A stretch of 41,032 nucleotides of DNA from Phycisphaerales bacterium (GCA_028823105.1 JAPKCC010000017.1:1-41032); one strand, 5' to 3'. Counted from the stretch's first letter, positions 17,777 through 27,897 are shown. The notes: generated by a model not told the origin, from the sequence alone. Numbers and translations are program-made.

Positions 17777-20716
17777 ATGAAGACCATGCACTGGCTCCTC
17801 GTCGCACTCTCGCTTCTCGTTTCAGCATCCACGGGCTTCGCGTCTGGGGATTCGCCTCGCTGGATCTGGATCTCCGCTGCTCCGGGGGTCGGAGAACACG
17901 CGATCTTCGATGTCGATATCGAGATCCCATTGGGATCGAAGAATCTCGTGGTCCGAGCGGTGGTCGACAACGAATTCGTGCTCCGTCTGGATGGCGAAGA
18001 GGTGCTTCGAGGAGATGACTGGTCATCGCCTTCGATTCTCGACCTCTCGAAGCCGGAACCAGGCCGCCACCGGCTCTCGTTTGAGTGTCGCAACGAGAGT
18101 GGGCCGGCGGGGCTCGCCGCGATCATCGAAATTGATACGCCGTCGGGCGTGGTGCGGAAGGTCTCCGGCCCTGACTGGATGGTCAGAGGCACCGGAGAGA
18201 CAACGGATGACGCCCGGACGCCGATCGACTTCGGTTCGACCGAAGCCCCCGACGGACCCTGGAAGAATCCTTTTGAAGAGAAGATCGCGACGCCGGTCGA
18301 GGCGATCACCGTTCCCGATGGTTTCGAGGTCGAACTGCTGCACTCAGCGCAGCCGGGCGAAGGATCCTGGAGTTCGATGACCGTCGACGATCGGGGCAGG
18401 GTCATCCTCTCCGCGCAGTACGGCCCGCTTCGGCGGATCACTCCGGCGGATTCGCCGGGAGGACAAGCACGGGTCGAGCGACTTCACGAAACAGTCGGTC
18501 GTGCCCAAGGGCTGCTGCTGGTTGGTGACGATCTCTACGCGAGCGTCGTCGACGATCCAGACCGGAGCGGGGGGCTCTGGCGACTCCGGGATGCCGATGG
18601 GGATGATCTCTTCGAAACCGCGGAACGTCTCGCCGCCTACGGGAATGGTTCCGAGCACGGCCCGCATGGTCTGGTGCTGGGGCCGGACGGGATGATCTGG
18701 ACGGTGATCGGAAATTATTCCAGGCATCCGCAGCCGATTCTGGAGACCAGTGCTCACGCCAACTGGGCCGAGGACACCGTGCTCGAACGGATCTGGGATC
18801 CGCGAGGACATGCGGTGGGCAAACGTTCTCCCGGTGGCCTGGTGCTGCGAACCGATCTGGACGCCACCGGATGGGAGATTGTTGCAGGCGGTTTCAGGAA
18901 CCCCTACGACCTCGATTTCACGGCCGATGGCGAACTCTTCACCTACGACGCCGACATGGAGTGGGACATCGGTACGCCGTGGTATCGAAGTCCGAGGTTC
19001 ATCCACGTGGTCTCCGGCGGCGAGTACGGATGGCGAGGCGGCAGCGTGAAGTGGCCCGTCGATTCACCTGACGCAAGGCCGGCCGCCCTTGAGATGGACG
19101 CGGGCAGTCCAACCGGCGTGGCGAGTGGCCATCGGTCGAACTTCCCCGAACCCTGGAAGAGTCGGATGTTCCTCGGCGACTGGGCGTACGGCCGGGTGCT
19201 TGCAGTCGATCTCGAAGCCGATGGCGCGAGCCACGTTGCAACGGCGCACTCATTCCTGCAGGGGCGGCCATTCAACGTGACCGACTTTGCCTTCGGGCCG
19301 GATGGGGCGATGTATCTCACGACCGGTGGACGAGGATCGCAGTCGGGCCTCTACCGCGTTCGATGGACCGGTCCGATGTCTCAGGATGCGGCCACGCCGA
19401 CGAAGATCACGACCGCGATCCTCAGGCGACGTTCGCTGGAAGCCTCGCATCGGGATGCCAATGCGGTCTCTCACGAGGCGCTCTTTGACGGTCTTGGGGA
19501 CGCGGATCCCGCTATTCGATATGCCGCCCGAATCGGCGTGGAGCGTGCATTGCTTGCGGCGAGAGACGGTGAACCCGGCGCCTTCACAGAGTCGGACGAC
19601 GATGTCGTCGAGGCGCTGCTTGAACTTCCCGCCGATGCGGGCGGATGGGATGCCGCGATCGCGATGATGCGGGTCGGTGACCGTGCAGATGCGATCGGTA
19701 GCATCGGTCGGATTCAAGAAATGGCGGAGGAAGACGACTCCGATTCCGGGAGGCGTCAGCTCGCCCGCGTGCTTGGGTTGCTCCTCACCCGTCACGGTCC
19801 TCTCGAGCCTGAGCCCGCTTCGAAGGTCATCGATTCGGTCGAGTTGATCTATCCGTCCGGCGTCTTCGAGACCGATCGAGTTCTGGTCGAAGTTCTCGTG
19901 GCGCTCGACGCCCCGTCGGTCATCGCCAGAACGTTGCCGCTGATCGAGGCGGCCGACCGGCAGGAGACGGCCATCATCTTTCTGCATGCCCTTCGGTTGC
20001 AGAAATCTGGTTGGGATGAGGACTCCCGGGGTCGGGTCATGTCGGCCCTTGATCGAGCGAAGTCGTACTCGGGCGGCGCGAGCCTTCCGGGGTTCGTCGC
20101 GGCGATCAGATCCGACTTCGCAGACACCCTCGGACCGGCCGCTGCCGAAACACTGGCCGCTCGAGAAGCCGCCATGAAGGAAGCCGCGATTGAAACGGAA
20201 GTCCGTGCGTTCGTGCGAGCCTGGTCGGTCGACGATTTTTCGACGCACCTCGCGCGGGTTCATGCAGGGCGAGACCATGCTCGGGGAGCGATGATGTTCG
20301 AAGCCCTGCAGTGTGCCGCGTGTCACAAAGTGGGCGACGTGGGCATTGCCTACGGGCCGGACCTCACCGGCGTTGGCGGTCGATTCTCAGCCCATGATCT
20401 GCTGGTCGCGATCATCGAGCCTGCACGAGATCTTTCGGATCAGTACGCGGGGGTCCTTGTCGAGCGCGGCGATGCCGATCCGGTCATCGGACTTCCCATC
20501 GTCGAGGAAAATGGAATGCTCGCCGTCGCGCCTGATCCGCGAACCGGCACGCTCCGGGTCGAGATTCCGTTGTCGGAAATCACTGCTCGAACTCCCGTGA
20601 CTCCGATGGCCGCGGGGCTTGTCGACACGGCGAGCATGGACGACATTCTCGATCTGCTCGCCTACATGCGGTCGGCGGGAGATCCTACGGATACGGCATT
20701 CAAGCGTCCGCCGTGA
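17777..20716 (+). CDS. PVC-type membrane-bound dehydrogenase/heme-binding protein (sorbosone-dehydrogenase-like propeller plus c-type cytochrome)
   Basis: Signal peptide; propeller-like GLVLRTDLDATGWEIVAGGFRNPYDLDF...; single CAACH heme motif in ALQCAACHKVGDVGIAYGPDLTGVGGRF. Confidence 0.85.
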   Translation: MKTMHWLLVALSLLVSASTGFASGDSPRWIWISAAPGVGEHAIFDVDIEIPLGSKNLVVRAVVDNEFVLRLDGEEVLRGDDWSSPSILDLSKPEPGRHRLSFECRNESGPAGLAAIIEIDTPSGVVRKVSGPDWMVRGTGETTDDARTPIDFGSTEAPDGPWKNPFEEKIATPVEAITVPDGFEVELLHSAQPGEGSWSSMTVDDRGRVILSAQYGPLRRITPADSPGGQARVERLHETVGRAQGLLLVGDDLYASVVDDPDRSGGLWRLRDADGDDLFETAERLAAYGNGSEHGPHGLVLGPDGMIWTVIGNYSRHPQPILETSAHANWAEDTVLERIWDPRGHAVGKRSPGGLVLRTDLDATGWEIVAGGFRNPYDLDFTADGELFTYDADMEWDIGTPWYRSPRFIHVVSGGEYGWRGGSVKWPVDSPDARPAALEMDAGSPTGVASGHRSNFPEPWKSRMFLGDWAYGRVLAVDLEADGASHVATAHSFLQGRPFNVTDFAFGPDGAMYLTTGGRGSQSGLYRVRWTGPMSQDAATPTKITTAILRRRSLEASHRDANAVSHEALFDGLGDADPAIRYAARIGVERALLAARDGEPGAFTESDDDVVEALLELPADAGGWDAAIAMMRVGDRADAIGSIGRIQEMAEEDDSDSGRRQLARVLGLLLTRHGPLEPEPASKVIDSVELIYPSGVFETDRVLVEVLVALDAPSVIARTLPLIEAADRQETAIIFLHALRLQKSGWDEDSRGRVMSALDRAKSYSGGASLPGFVAAIRSDFADTLGPAAAETLAAREAAMKEAAIETEVRAFVRAWSVDDFSTHLARVHAGRDHARGAMMFEALQCAACHKVGDVGIAYGPDLTGVGGRFSAHDLLVAIIEPARDLSDQYAGVLVERGDADPVIGLPIVEENGMLAVAPDPRTGTLRVEIPLSEITARTPVTPMAAGLVDTASMDDILDLLAYMRSAGDPTDTAFKRPP

Positions 20717-20777
20717 TCCACCGATTGCCGTGACGTCGATTGGAACGTTCCCTCGCGCCGGAGCAACTGGAAGCCAG

Positions 20778-21440
20778 ATGTCGAAGGAGAATCGAATCTC
20801 GAAGACCGGGCCGCCGGCTCACCTCATCGGCGCGGAGGGTGTTGCCCATCAGGTGTTCCATGACGCCTACCGCGAGTCGAAGGCCTCTTGGGTGACGGCG
20901 CGGCCTCAGCCAGCGGTGATGACCGCGTTGTCGAGGGGGTGGTTCGATGACGGCCCGCTTCTCGATCTCGGGTGCGGCACCGGCGAGAACGCCGCAGCCA
21001 TCGCGACGGCACGAAAGAAGTTGCGGATTCTGGCAGTCGATGCGGTTCCGCAGGCGGTTGAGCAAGCGCGACTGGTGATCGCCGCGGCTTCTCTGACGGA
21101 TCGCGTGCACTTTGAGGTCGCAGACCTTCGCGATTTCAAAGCGATGGAACCGTTCGGAACGGTGCTTGACGCCGGAGTGCTTCACGTGTTTTCTGATCAG
21201 GATCGAATCACCTATCTCGAGATGGTCACCCGGGTGCTCCGGCCCGGCGGCACCGCGATCTTCATCGAATTCAGCGACGCGGAGACCCGCCCTCGAGGGC
21301 CTCGGCGGCTTACCCGCGGCGAACTCTGTTCGGCGTTGTCTCTGGCCGGCTTCACGATCGACTCGATCGAGCCCACCAGATACGAGACCACGGTGCATTC
21401 CGGCGGCGCCGCGGCGTGGCTCACGAGGGCCATCCGTTGA
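20778..21440 (+). CDS. Class I SAM-dependent methyltransferase
   Basis: LLDLGCGTGENAAAIA motif I; VLRPGGTAIFIEF. Confidence 0.88.
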   Translation: MSKENRISKTGPPAHLIGAEGVAHQVFHDAYRESKASWVTARPQPAVMTALSRGWFDDGPLLDLGCGTGENAAAIATARKKLRILAVDAVPQAVEQARLVIAAASLTDRVHFEVADLRDFKAMEPFGTVLDAGVLHVFSDQDRITYLEMVTRVLRPGGTAIFIEFSDAETRPRGPRRLTRGELCSALSLAGFTIDSIEPTRYETTVHSGGAAAWLTRAIR

Positions 21441-21522
21441 TTTTACCGCCGCACTCGGCGATTCCGTTGAATCGCCCCCCGATCTGTCGGCGAAACGGTT
21501 TCGTTCGAAGCTCCTGGTGACA

Positions 21523-21528
21523 TAGGAT
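21523..21528 (+). promoter_or_regulatory. Putative -10 element TAGGAT, 6 nt before ATG of 21535 gene
   Basis: TAGGAT-CAACGC-ATG. Confidence 0.45.
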
Positions 21529-21534
21529 CAACGC

Positions 21535-23010
21535 ATGCCGAATCGCTCCCGAGTACCCGTAGGTCTCTCCGCATCGAATTCAATCCGAGCCAAGCTTCCC
21601 TTGAATGTGCTCCTCGTGGCACTGGGTGCGTGTGGCGGCCTCCTCGGGGGGTGTGTCAATCGTCAGGTCAAGGTGGAAATGCAAGCCGGCGCCGAAGGTC
21701 CGGTGCGGATCTTCGAGACGAATCGAGCCGATCGAGACGAGATCGGGCGACTGTCGGAGACCTACGAAGCGGCGCCGTCTAGACGGAGTGACGGAAAGGA
21801 CGGCGTACGGTTCGAAGGCGTGTTCGCGGAACGCGACCTGCCCAGCGAGATTGGCAATCGCAATGGGTGGTCGACGCTGCCGGGAACTTTCGGGACGGCG
21901 TTCCTCTATGTCGAGCAATTTGGCGCTGCCCGCGACGACTGGGGCGCGTTCCGTGATCGCATGAACGCGGGGGAGCTGTGGATTCGAATGGCGATTCGAT
22001 TCTTCGAGTCACGCATCGAGGATGAGGAGGCGCGGACGGAATGGAGGCGGGTCGCGAACGAAGAATTGCTTCCAGATGCCATGAGCGCCTTCCTCAGGTT
22101 CAACGCAGGTGGGTACGTCCAACAGGGTCAACGAGTCGACACTCGATTCCGCCCGCCCGAGGAACGAGGCCCGCGAAGCGATGATGAGTGGTTCCAACTG
22201 CAGGTCTTTGCGCCGCTGGTCGCATTTGCGGTGGAGAGATCCTGGATCGAGCCTTGGGAGGCGCAACTCGTCCTTCTCTCCGGCATCGACGGCTGGGTAT
22301 CCGCTGGTGAACGAGCGTGGACCCGGAAGGAACTCGCGGATCCGATCGTGAAACGAACCGTCCAGAAGTTCGTTCCGGGCGCCGATCCGGGCGAGATCGG
22401 CCCCAGCAACCAGAAACTGATCTTCACCGGCCTTTCTTTCCTGTGGTGGGTGAACACCTCGAAGGAGGCGGTCGAAGTCATGCTCGACTCGCCCGCGATC
22501 ACGGACGCCGACAAGGCGAAGCTCCGCTCGGGGAATCGCTCGATCGATCTGCCCGGTCCGTTCGGCATTCCGATCGGGGGTGGCGAGCAACCGTTGGAAA
22601 GTGAAGTCGTGCTCCGAACCGACGCAGCACCGTTCCTGACCAACGGGAACTGGGACGAGAGTCTGGGAACGGTCAGTTTTGGAACCCGTATCTATCCGGC
22701 GGACCAACGCCGACGAATGACCCCGCCGGTTTTCCACGCGAGTTGGGCGGTGCCCGACGAAACCACGCAGACGGAAATCTTCGGTGCGGTCGTGTTCGTG
22801 GGCCAGGATCTGGGCGAGGTCGTCTTCTGGGAACGGACGCTCGACGACGACACCGCGAAAAAATGGCTCGCGGCGATCGAAGCGGCCAGGCTTGCCGGTT
22901 CGCCGGAGGTCTTGCGCGACATCCTCGACCGCGTAGAGGGAGAAGCCGCGACCAACCGGCCCGCGCCGACGGCGCTCCGCAACGCAGTGTTTGAGGCGCC
23001 CGGCGCATGA
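21535..23010 (+). CDS. Hypothetical lipoprotein
   Basis: 491 aa; lipobox GGLLGGC; no family recognised; ATGA overlap with the DUF1592-type gene. Confidence 0.8.
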   Translation: MPNRSRVPVGLSASNSIRAKLPLNVLLVALGACGGLLGGCVNRQVKVEMQAGAEGPVRIFETNRADRDEIGRLSETYEAAPSRRSDGKDGVRFEGVFAERDLPSEIGNRNGWSTLPGTFGTAFLYVEQFGAARDDWGAFRDRMNAGELWIRMAIRFFESRIEDEEARTEWRRVANEELLPDAMSAFLRFNAGGYVQQGQRVDTRFRPPEERGPRSDDEWFQLQVFAPLVAFAVERSWIEPWEAQLVLLSGIDGWVSAGERAWTRKELADPIVKRTVQKFVPGADPGEIGPSNQKLIFTGLSFLWWVNTSKEAVEVMLDSPAITDADKAKLRSGNRSIDLPGPFGIPIGGGEQPLESEVVLRTDAAPFLTNGNWDESLGTVSFGTRIYPADQRRRMTPPVFHASWAVPDETTQTEIFGAVVFVGQDLGEVVFWERTLDDDTAKKWLAAIEAARLAGSPEVLRDILDRVEGEAATNRPAPTALRNAVFEAPGA

Positions 23011-25472
23011 TGGCGGGCGATGAGATGCGAACGTTTCGGCCGGCGCGTCTGGCTCGACTCGTTTTGATTCTCGCCTTCCCGGTGCTTGTTCTTCCATCTC
23101 TGGCGGTCATGACGCCTTCTCCGAGCGCCGTCGCTTCGAGATGGATTGCCGACGGCGAGATTCCGGATCTCTCGTCATTCGCCGAAGTGGTGGACATTCA
23201 CTGTCTGGAATGTCATCGCAACGCGGAAGACGATGGCGGTGTGGATCTTCGAAGCCTTGCGAAGTCAGGGGAGATCGCGTCCGTCGACCCGGTCCTCCTT
23301 CTCGCGGTGCGGGATCGACTTCGGGCTCGGGACATGCCGCCCCGAAAGCCGGTATCTGAAGACGCGAATCCGGTCGTTGCGCGACCGACGGAGGCGGAGT
23401 ATCGCGAGGGGATCACCGTATTGGGCGGCCTGCTCGCCGAGCAAGCGGTTGATGCCGGCGTACCCGGCGTCGTCCTGCGTCGGTTGAATCGGTTCGAGGT
23501 CGCCAATGCCATCGAGGATGTGTTCGAAATTGCCATCGACATTTCGACGCTGCCCGCAGACGATGTCGGCCATGGGTTCGATCATCTCGGGGAGGTTCTG
23601 GCGACTTCGCCGCTGCTCTTTGAGAAGATCGTGGACCTCGCGGAATCAGTTGCCCGGCGTTCGGTCTTCGATGCCGCCACGGCCCTGCCCGAGATCCAGA
23701 TCGCGGCGGGTGACACGCTCGAGGGTGGTCGGGCGATGCGAGGTGGTCGATGGCTGTCGACCCGCGGCGAGGTCTCCGCCGAGATTCCACTCCCACGCCC
23801 CGGCCGGTACCGCGCCGAATTTGACCTCGCCGGACAACAGGCTGGACCGGAGGCGGTGCGCTTCGAACTTCGGGTGGACGATGTCGCCGTCGATCGCGTG
23901 GAGGTCTCCGAGCCACCCGCCGCGCCGGCCACCCATACCGTCGAGTTCGAGCACGCGGGGAACGCGAGAGATGGAGTGAGGCTTTCGGCGTTCTTTCTCA
24001 ACGACTACTACCGCAAGGACGATCCGGATCCGAAGAACCGAGATCGAAACGCGCTGGTAGCCGAGATTCGACTGGTCGGCCCGCTCGATCCGGGCGAACC
24101 GAGTCGGATGCAGCGATCCCTCGCGGCACGGATGAATCGTGGCGATCGTCGTACCGGACTGGCGAGGGCCGCCAGATGGCTCTTGGAGCGGTGCTGGAGT
24201 CGCCCGATCGCATCGGACGAAGCAATGGCCGTGGCCGATGTGGCGATGGCTGCCGCCGGATTTGATCCCGACGCTGATCAAGGAGCCGGGGGAGACGGCA
24301 GAGCCGAGATGATGCAGGCACTGATCGTCTATGCCATTGCGAGCCCGGAGTTTCTTTTCAGAATCGAACGGCCGAGGGAAGGCGCGGCGATCGCCGCCGA
24401 CGATTCGATCCCGCTCGACGGGCATTCGATTGCGGGGCGTCTCGCGGCGTTTCTGAAAGCGAGCATCCCGGACGCGGCGTTGCTTGAATCGGCCAGAGCC
24501 GGCCGGCTCGACTCGGGGCGGGGAATCCTTCGGGAGGTCGACCGGCTTCTCCGACAAGGTGGCTCCAGATCGTTGGCAGAACGATTCGCAACTCAGTGGT
24601 TGCATGTGGAGGGGCTGGAACGACTCGAACCGGACCCGGGAAGATTCGGAGATATCCCGACCACGTTGCTCGCCGACATGCGGGAAGAGACGATCCGCGT
24701 CTTCGAAGAACACGTTGAGAATGAGCGGAGCATTCCATCCCTGTTTCATGATTCGACTTCTTGGTGGTCTCCCGCGCTGGCGATTCACTACGGGATCGAC
24801 CCGATCGAACTGGAACTCGAGCCGTCGGGATTCAGCCGGGTGGATCTGTCGAGGGTCGACTTTCCACAAGCTGACCTCGGGCTCCTCCGCCATGCGAGCG
24901 TGCTCGCGGTGACCAGCAATCCGACGCGAACCTCCCCCGTGAAGCGAGGAAAGTGGGTGATGGAGTCGCTTCTGGACTGCCCGCCGCCCCCACCTCCGCC
25001 CGGGGTCGCACAGTTGCCCGACGATCTTGCATCGGATGGCGAGGCGCAGTCACTGCGGCAGATCCTCGAAATCCATCGAAGGGATCCGGACTGCGCGTCC
25101 TGTCACCTACGAATGGACGCATTGGGATTCGCGCTGGAACCACTTGACGCCGTGGGTCGGTGGCGCGACGAGGAAGACGGGCGACCCATCGATGCGGCGG
25201 CGACGCTGCCGGATGGCAGGCGGATCGAAGGGCCGCGTGGATTGAGGGATGTGCTGGTTGAGGATCCAGCGTTGCTCCGGTCATTCGCGAAGCACCTCTT
25301 GATCTATGCCCTCGGTCGAGGCCTCGAGTGGCGGGACGAACCATTGCTCGACGGGCTGGCGGTCAAACTTCAAGACCGCCCCACTGTGCGTGCGGCGATT
25401 GAATTCATCGTGACGAGCGACGCATTCCGGCGGATGCCTCGACCGGTGGACGGCGGCGCGGAACCCGAATGA
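23007..25472 (+). CDS. DUF1592-type (DUF1587/1592/1588/1585) planctomycete cytochrome-like protein
   Basis: Two CXXCH motifs (CLECH near N-terminus, CASCH near C-terminus); GVVLRRLNRFEVANAIEDVF, LLDCPPPPPPPGVAQLP, AIEFIVTSDAFRRM. Confidence 0.9.
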   Translation: MMAGDEMRTFRPARLARLVLILAFPVLVLPSLAVMTPSPSAVASRWIADGEIPDLSSFAEVVDIHCLECHRNAEDDGGVDLRSLAKSGEIASVDPVLLLAVRDRLRARDMPPRKPVSEDANPVVARPTEAEYREGITVLGGLLAEQAVDAGVPGVVLRRLNRFEVANAIEDVFEIAIDISTLPADDVGHGFDHLGEVLATSPLLFEKIVDLAESVARRSVFDAATALPEIQIAAGDTLEGGRAMRGGRWLSTRGEVSAEIPLPRPGRYRAEFDLAGQQAGPEAVRFELRVDDVAVDRVEVSEPPAAPATHTVEFEHAGNARDGVRLSAFFLNDYYRKDDPDPKNRDRNALVAEIRLVGPLDPGEPSRMQRSLAARMNRGDRRTGLARAARWLLERCWSRPIASDEAMAVADVAMAAAGFDPDADQGAGGDGRAEMMQALIVYAIASPEFLFRIERPREGAAIAADDSIPLDGHSIAGRLAAFLKASIPDAALLESARAGRLDSGRGILREVDRLLRQGGSRSLAERFATQWLHVEGLERLEPDPGRFGDIPTTLLADMREETIRVFEEHVENERSIPSLFHDSTSWWSPALAIHYGIDPIELELEPSGFSRVDLSRVDFPQADLGLLRHASVLAVTSNPTRTSPVKRGKWVMESLLDCPPPPPPPGVAQLPDDLASDGEAQSLRQILEIHRRDPDCASCHLRMDALGFALEPLDAVGRWRDEEDGRPIDAAATLPDGRRIEGPRGLRDVLVEDPALLRSFAKHLLIYALGRGLEWRDEPLLDGLAVKLQDRPTVRAAIEFIVTSDAFRRMPRPVDGGAEPE

Positions 25473-25583
25473 GGCCATTGGAGGCCGGTCAGTAGTCTGA
25501 GATTAAGAAATTCGGCATTGCCTCGTCTGGGTCCAGCCGATACCGTCGAGCGTCGGGCCTGCTTGACTCCGGAGACTCACCAG

Positions 25584-26948
25584 ATGGCGAAGACGCTTCA
25601 TCGACGTACGGTTCTTCGTGGGATTGGGACCGCCATCGCGCTTCCCTGGCTTGAGGCGATGTCACCCGGGACGATCACCCGGACCGCTCGAGCGGCGACC
25701 CGAAATTCCACGCCGACGCGATTGGCGTTCCTCTTCGTCCCGAACGGCGTTCACGCCCCGGAGTGGCTGCCAACCCCGGGAGCTCCAGGCGCATCGTCGA
25801 TTCTGGCCGAGTTGCCGCCCTTGCTCCGTCCCTTGGATCGAGTCCGTGAACACATCACGCTTCACAGCGGGCTCTCGCATCGAAACGCGACTGCCCTCGG
25901 TGATGGCCCCGGTGATCATGCTCGAAGCGCGGCTTGTTTTCTGACCGGCACTCATCCCAGAAAGACCGCGGGCAGCGACATTGTGAATGGAGTCTCCATC
26001 GATCAGGCGGTCGCGGCGGGCAACCGAGGGCGAACTCGGTTCGACAGTCTGGAGATCGGATGCGATCCGACGCTGACCGCGGGCAATTGCGACTCCGGGT
26101 ATTCCTGCGCCTATAGCGCTAACATCGCGTGGCGATCGCCGCGGACACCCGTGGCGAAAGAAACCAGCCCTCGAGCGGTCTTTGAACGTCTCTTCATGGC
26201 GGGCCCGGTCGGTGAGTCCATGGAGGCAAGAGGCCGTCGTCTGAGCCGCCGGCGAAGCATTCTCGACGCGGTGCGCGGTGATGCGGTTCGACTCTCCAGG
26301 GATCTCGGTGGACGCGATCGAGCCAAACTCGAGGAGTACCTCGATGGCGCGAGAGAGCTCGAGCGTCGCATTGAACAGGTGGAGCGATCCGAGCAGGATT
26401 CATCGGGGTGGGGAATCGATCGACTTCCGCCCGGAGTGCCGGGAGACTACGGGGACCACCTTGCATTGATGGGGGACCTGATGACGCTCGCGTTCCGATT
26501 GGATCTGACTCGCGTCTGCACGTTCATGTGGGCCAACGAGGGTTCCAATCGGACATTCCCGATGGTCGACGTCCGAGAGGGGCATCACCATCTCTCGCAC
26601 CACGCCGGCGATCACGCCAAGATTGACGCGATTCGGCGGATTAACCTGTGGCAGAACGAACGCTTCGCGGATCTGATCGCTGGCCTGGCCGGCATCGAGG
26701 GCGAGCACGGGGGATCGCTCTTAGACGACACGCTGGTGCTCTACGGAGGGGCCATCTCCGACGGTAACCGCCACAATCACCATGATCTGCCGATCGTGGT
26801 TGCCGGGGGTGGCGGTTCCGCAGCGCCAGGACGACAAGTGTCGCATGCGCCTCGAACCCCACTCTGCAATCTCTACCGGTCGATGGCTTCAGCCGCTGGC
26901 ACGCCGTTGGATCGTTTTGGCGATTCCAACGGCTCGGCGATGCTCTGA
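25584..26948 (+). CDS. DUF1552 protein, Tat-like signal
   Basis: HRRTVLRGIGTAIALPWLEAM twin-arginine-type start; TRLAFLFVPNGVHAPEWLP and LVLYGGAISDGNRHNHHDLPIVVAGGGG typical of DUF1552. Confidence 0.9.
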   Translation: MAKTLHRRTVLRGIGTAIALPWLEAMSPGTITRTARAATRNSTPTRLAFLFVPNGVHAPEWLPTPGAPGASSILAELPPLLRPLDRVREHITLHSGLSHRNATALGDGPGDHARSAACFLTGTHPRKTAGSDIVNGVSIDQAVAAGNRGRTRFDSLEIGCDPTLTAGNCDSGYSCAYSANIAWRSPRTPVAKETSPRAVFERLFMAGPVGESMEARGRRLSRRRSILDAVRGDAVRLSRDLGGRDRAKLEEYLDGARELERRIEQVERSEQDSSGWGIDRLPPGVPGDYGDHLALMGDLMTLAFRLDLTRVCTFMWANEGSNRTFPMVDVREGHHHLSHHAGDHAKIDAIRRINLWQNERFADLIAGLAGIEGEHGGSLLDDTLVLYGGAISDGNRHNHHDLPIVVAGGGGSAAPGRQVSHAPRTPLCNLYRSMASAAGTPLDRFGDSNGSAML

Positions 26949-26981
26949 AGACGACTGCGACATCGAAGGCGCTCTCGTCTT
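26948..26981. terminator. Possible hairpin terminator between convergent DUF1552 and tetR genes
   Basis: AAGACGA ... TCGTCTT (7 bp) plus inner GCG/CGC; weak T-tract. Confidence 0.4.
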
Positions 26982-26989
26982 GATCTCGG

Positions 26990-27598
26990 TCAGGCCGGCT
27001 TGAGAAGAAGCGTTGTGCCGAGGGCTGCGATTTCATCCACGAAATTGGTAGCGGGACCCGCCAGCTTGCCGAGATGGATGTCCCGGGGGGGACCAAGAAG
27101 CAACCCGCGGAAAGCTGAGAAGCTTGCATCGGTGAGATTGAGCAGGGATCCCGGTGGCGGCGTGATTTTCTTGAAGCATGCGACGAACAAGTCCGAGTTT
27201 GCGGTGAAGGCAGCATGGTCGATCGGCATCACCGGGGGAAACGTGAGCAGCACGAATGAGAAAGCATTCGGTCGTTCGTCGTAGAAGCGGTAGCTCGACT
27301 CCACCCATGATCGGATGAACGTGCCGAGATCCGTCTCATTGGTGGCCGACGCTCGCCGAGTCGCCGCCAATTCAAAGACGAGGCTTGAGAAGACCTCCTC
27401 CTGCATCGCATTCTTGTTCTCGAAGTGATGGTAGAGCACCGCCTCGTTGCAATCAGCTTCGCGTGCAATCGCTCGAACACTCGCGTTCTGAATTCCGTCG
27501 CTGCCCACGACCTTGATCATTGCGTCCATCAGTCGTTGCTTTGTGCGGGCACCAGTTCGCTTCGGTGATTTCGTGGGAGACGTCATTGTTGAGTTCAT
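26990..27598 (-). CDS. TetR-family transcriptional regulator
   Basis: TKQRLMDAMIKVVGSDGIQNASVRAIAREADCNEAVLYHHFENKNAMQEEVF is a TetR HTH. Confidence 0.9.
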   Translation of the reverse strand: MNSTMTSPTKSPKRTGARTKQRLMDAMIKVVGSDGIQNASVRAIAREADCNEAVLYHHFENKNAMQEEVFSSLVFELAATRRASATNETDLGTFIRSWVESSYRFYDERPNAFSFVLLTFPPVMPIDHAAFTANSDLFVACFKKITPPPGSLLNLTDASFSAFRGLLLGPPRDIHLGKLAGPATNFVDEIAALGTTLLLKPA

Positions 27599-27708
27599 TT
27601 TCTCGTGGTTGCGTGTTGTAGAGGTTCGGGCGGGAATTTGGCGGCTCAGAATCGGCATGTCTTGGGTCTGACGGTCGAGGAGTCACAACGTTGCGTCGAA
27701 TCTAAAGG

Positions 27709-27796
27709 TTGTCAGGAGGGGTGTTTTGGGGTCAATGTCACTGAGTCCAGAAAAAGACTTGTTTTATTTTGTCAGGAGCGGTGTCTTGGGGTCAAT
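27709..27796 (+). repeat. Imperfect direct repeat, two 28-nt copies with exact 60-bp period
   Basis: TTGTCAGGAGGGGTGTTTTGGGGTCAAT (27709-27736) and TTGTCAGGAGCGGTGTCTTGGGGTCAAT (27769-27796), 26/28 identical. Confidence 0.9.
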
Positions 27797-27897
27797 AAAA
27801 TGCAGAAGAACGGTCTTTTCCATATTGACAGGCAGCATTTAGGCGGAAATTGGCGGTTTTGGCTTTGAGTGTGTTCGGCTTTGGATATTATTGAATT

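Noticed and set aside
21457-21476. Hairpin GGCGATTC-CGTT-GAATCGCC after the methyltransferase gene
   Set aside because: No T-tract and only 8 bp; too weak to call a terminator.
27605-27868. 87-aa plus-strand ORF in the tetR/oxidase gap
   Set aside because: Its CQEGCFGVN/CQERCLGVN similarity is just translation of the 60-bp DNA repeat; no ribosome-binding site or homology recognised.
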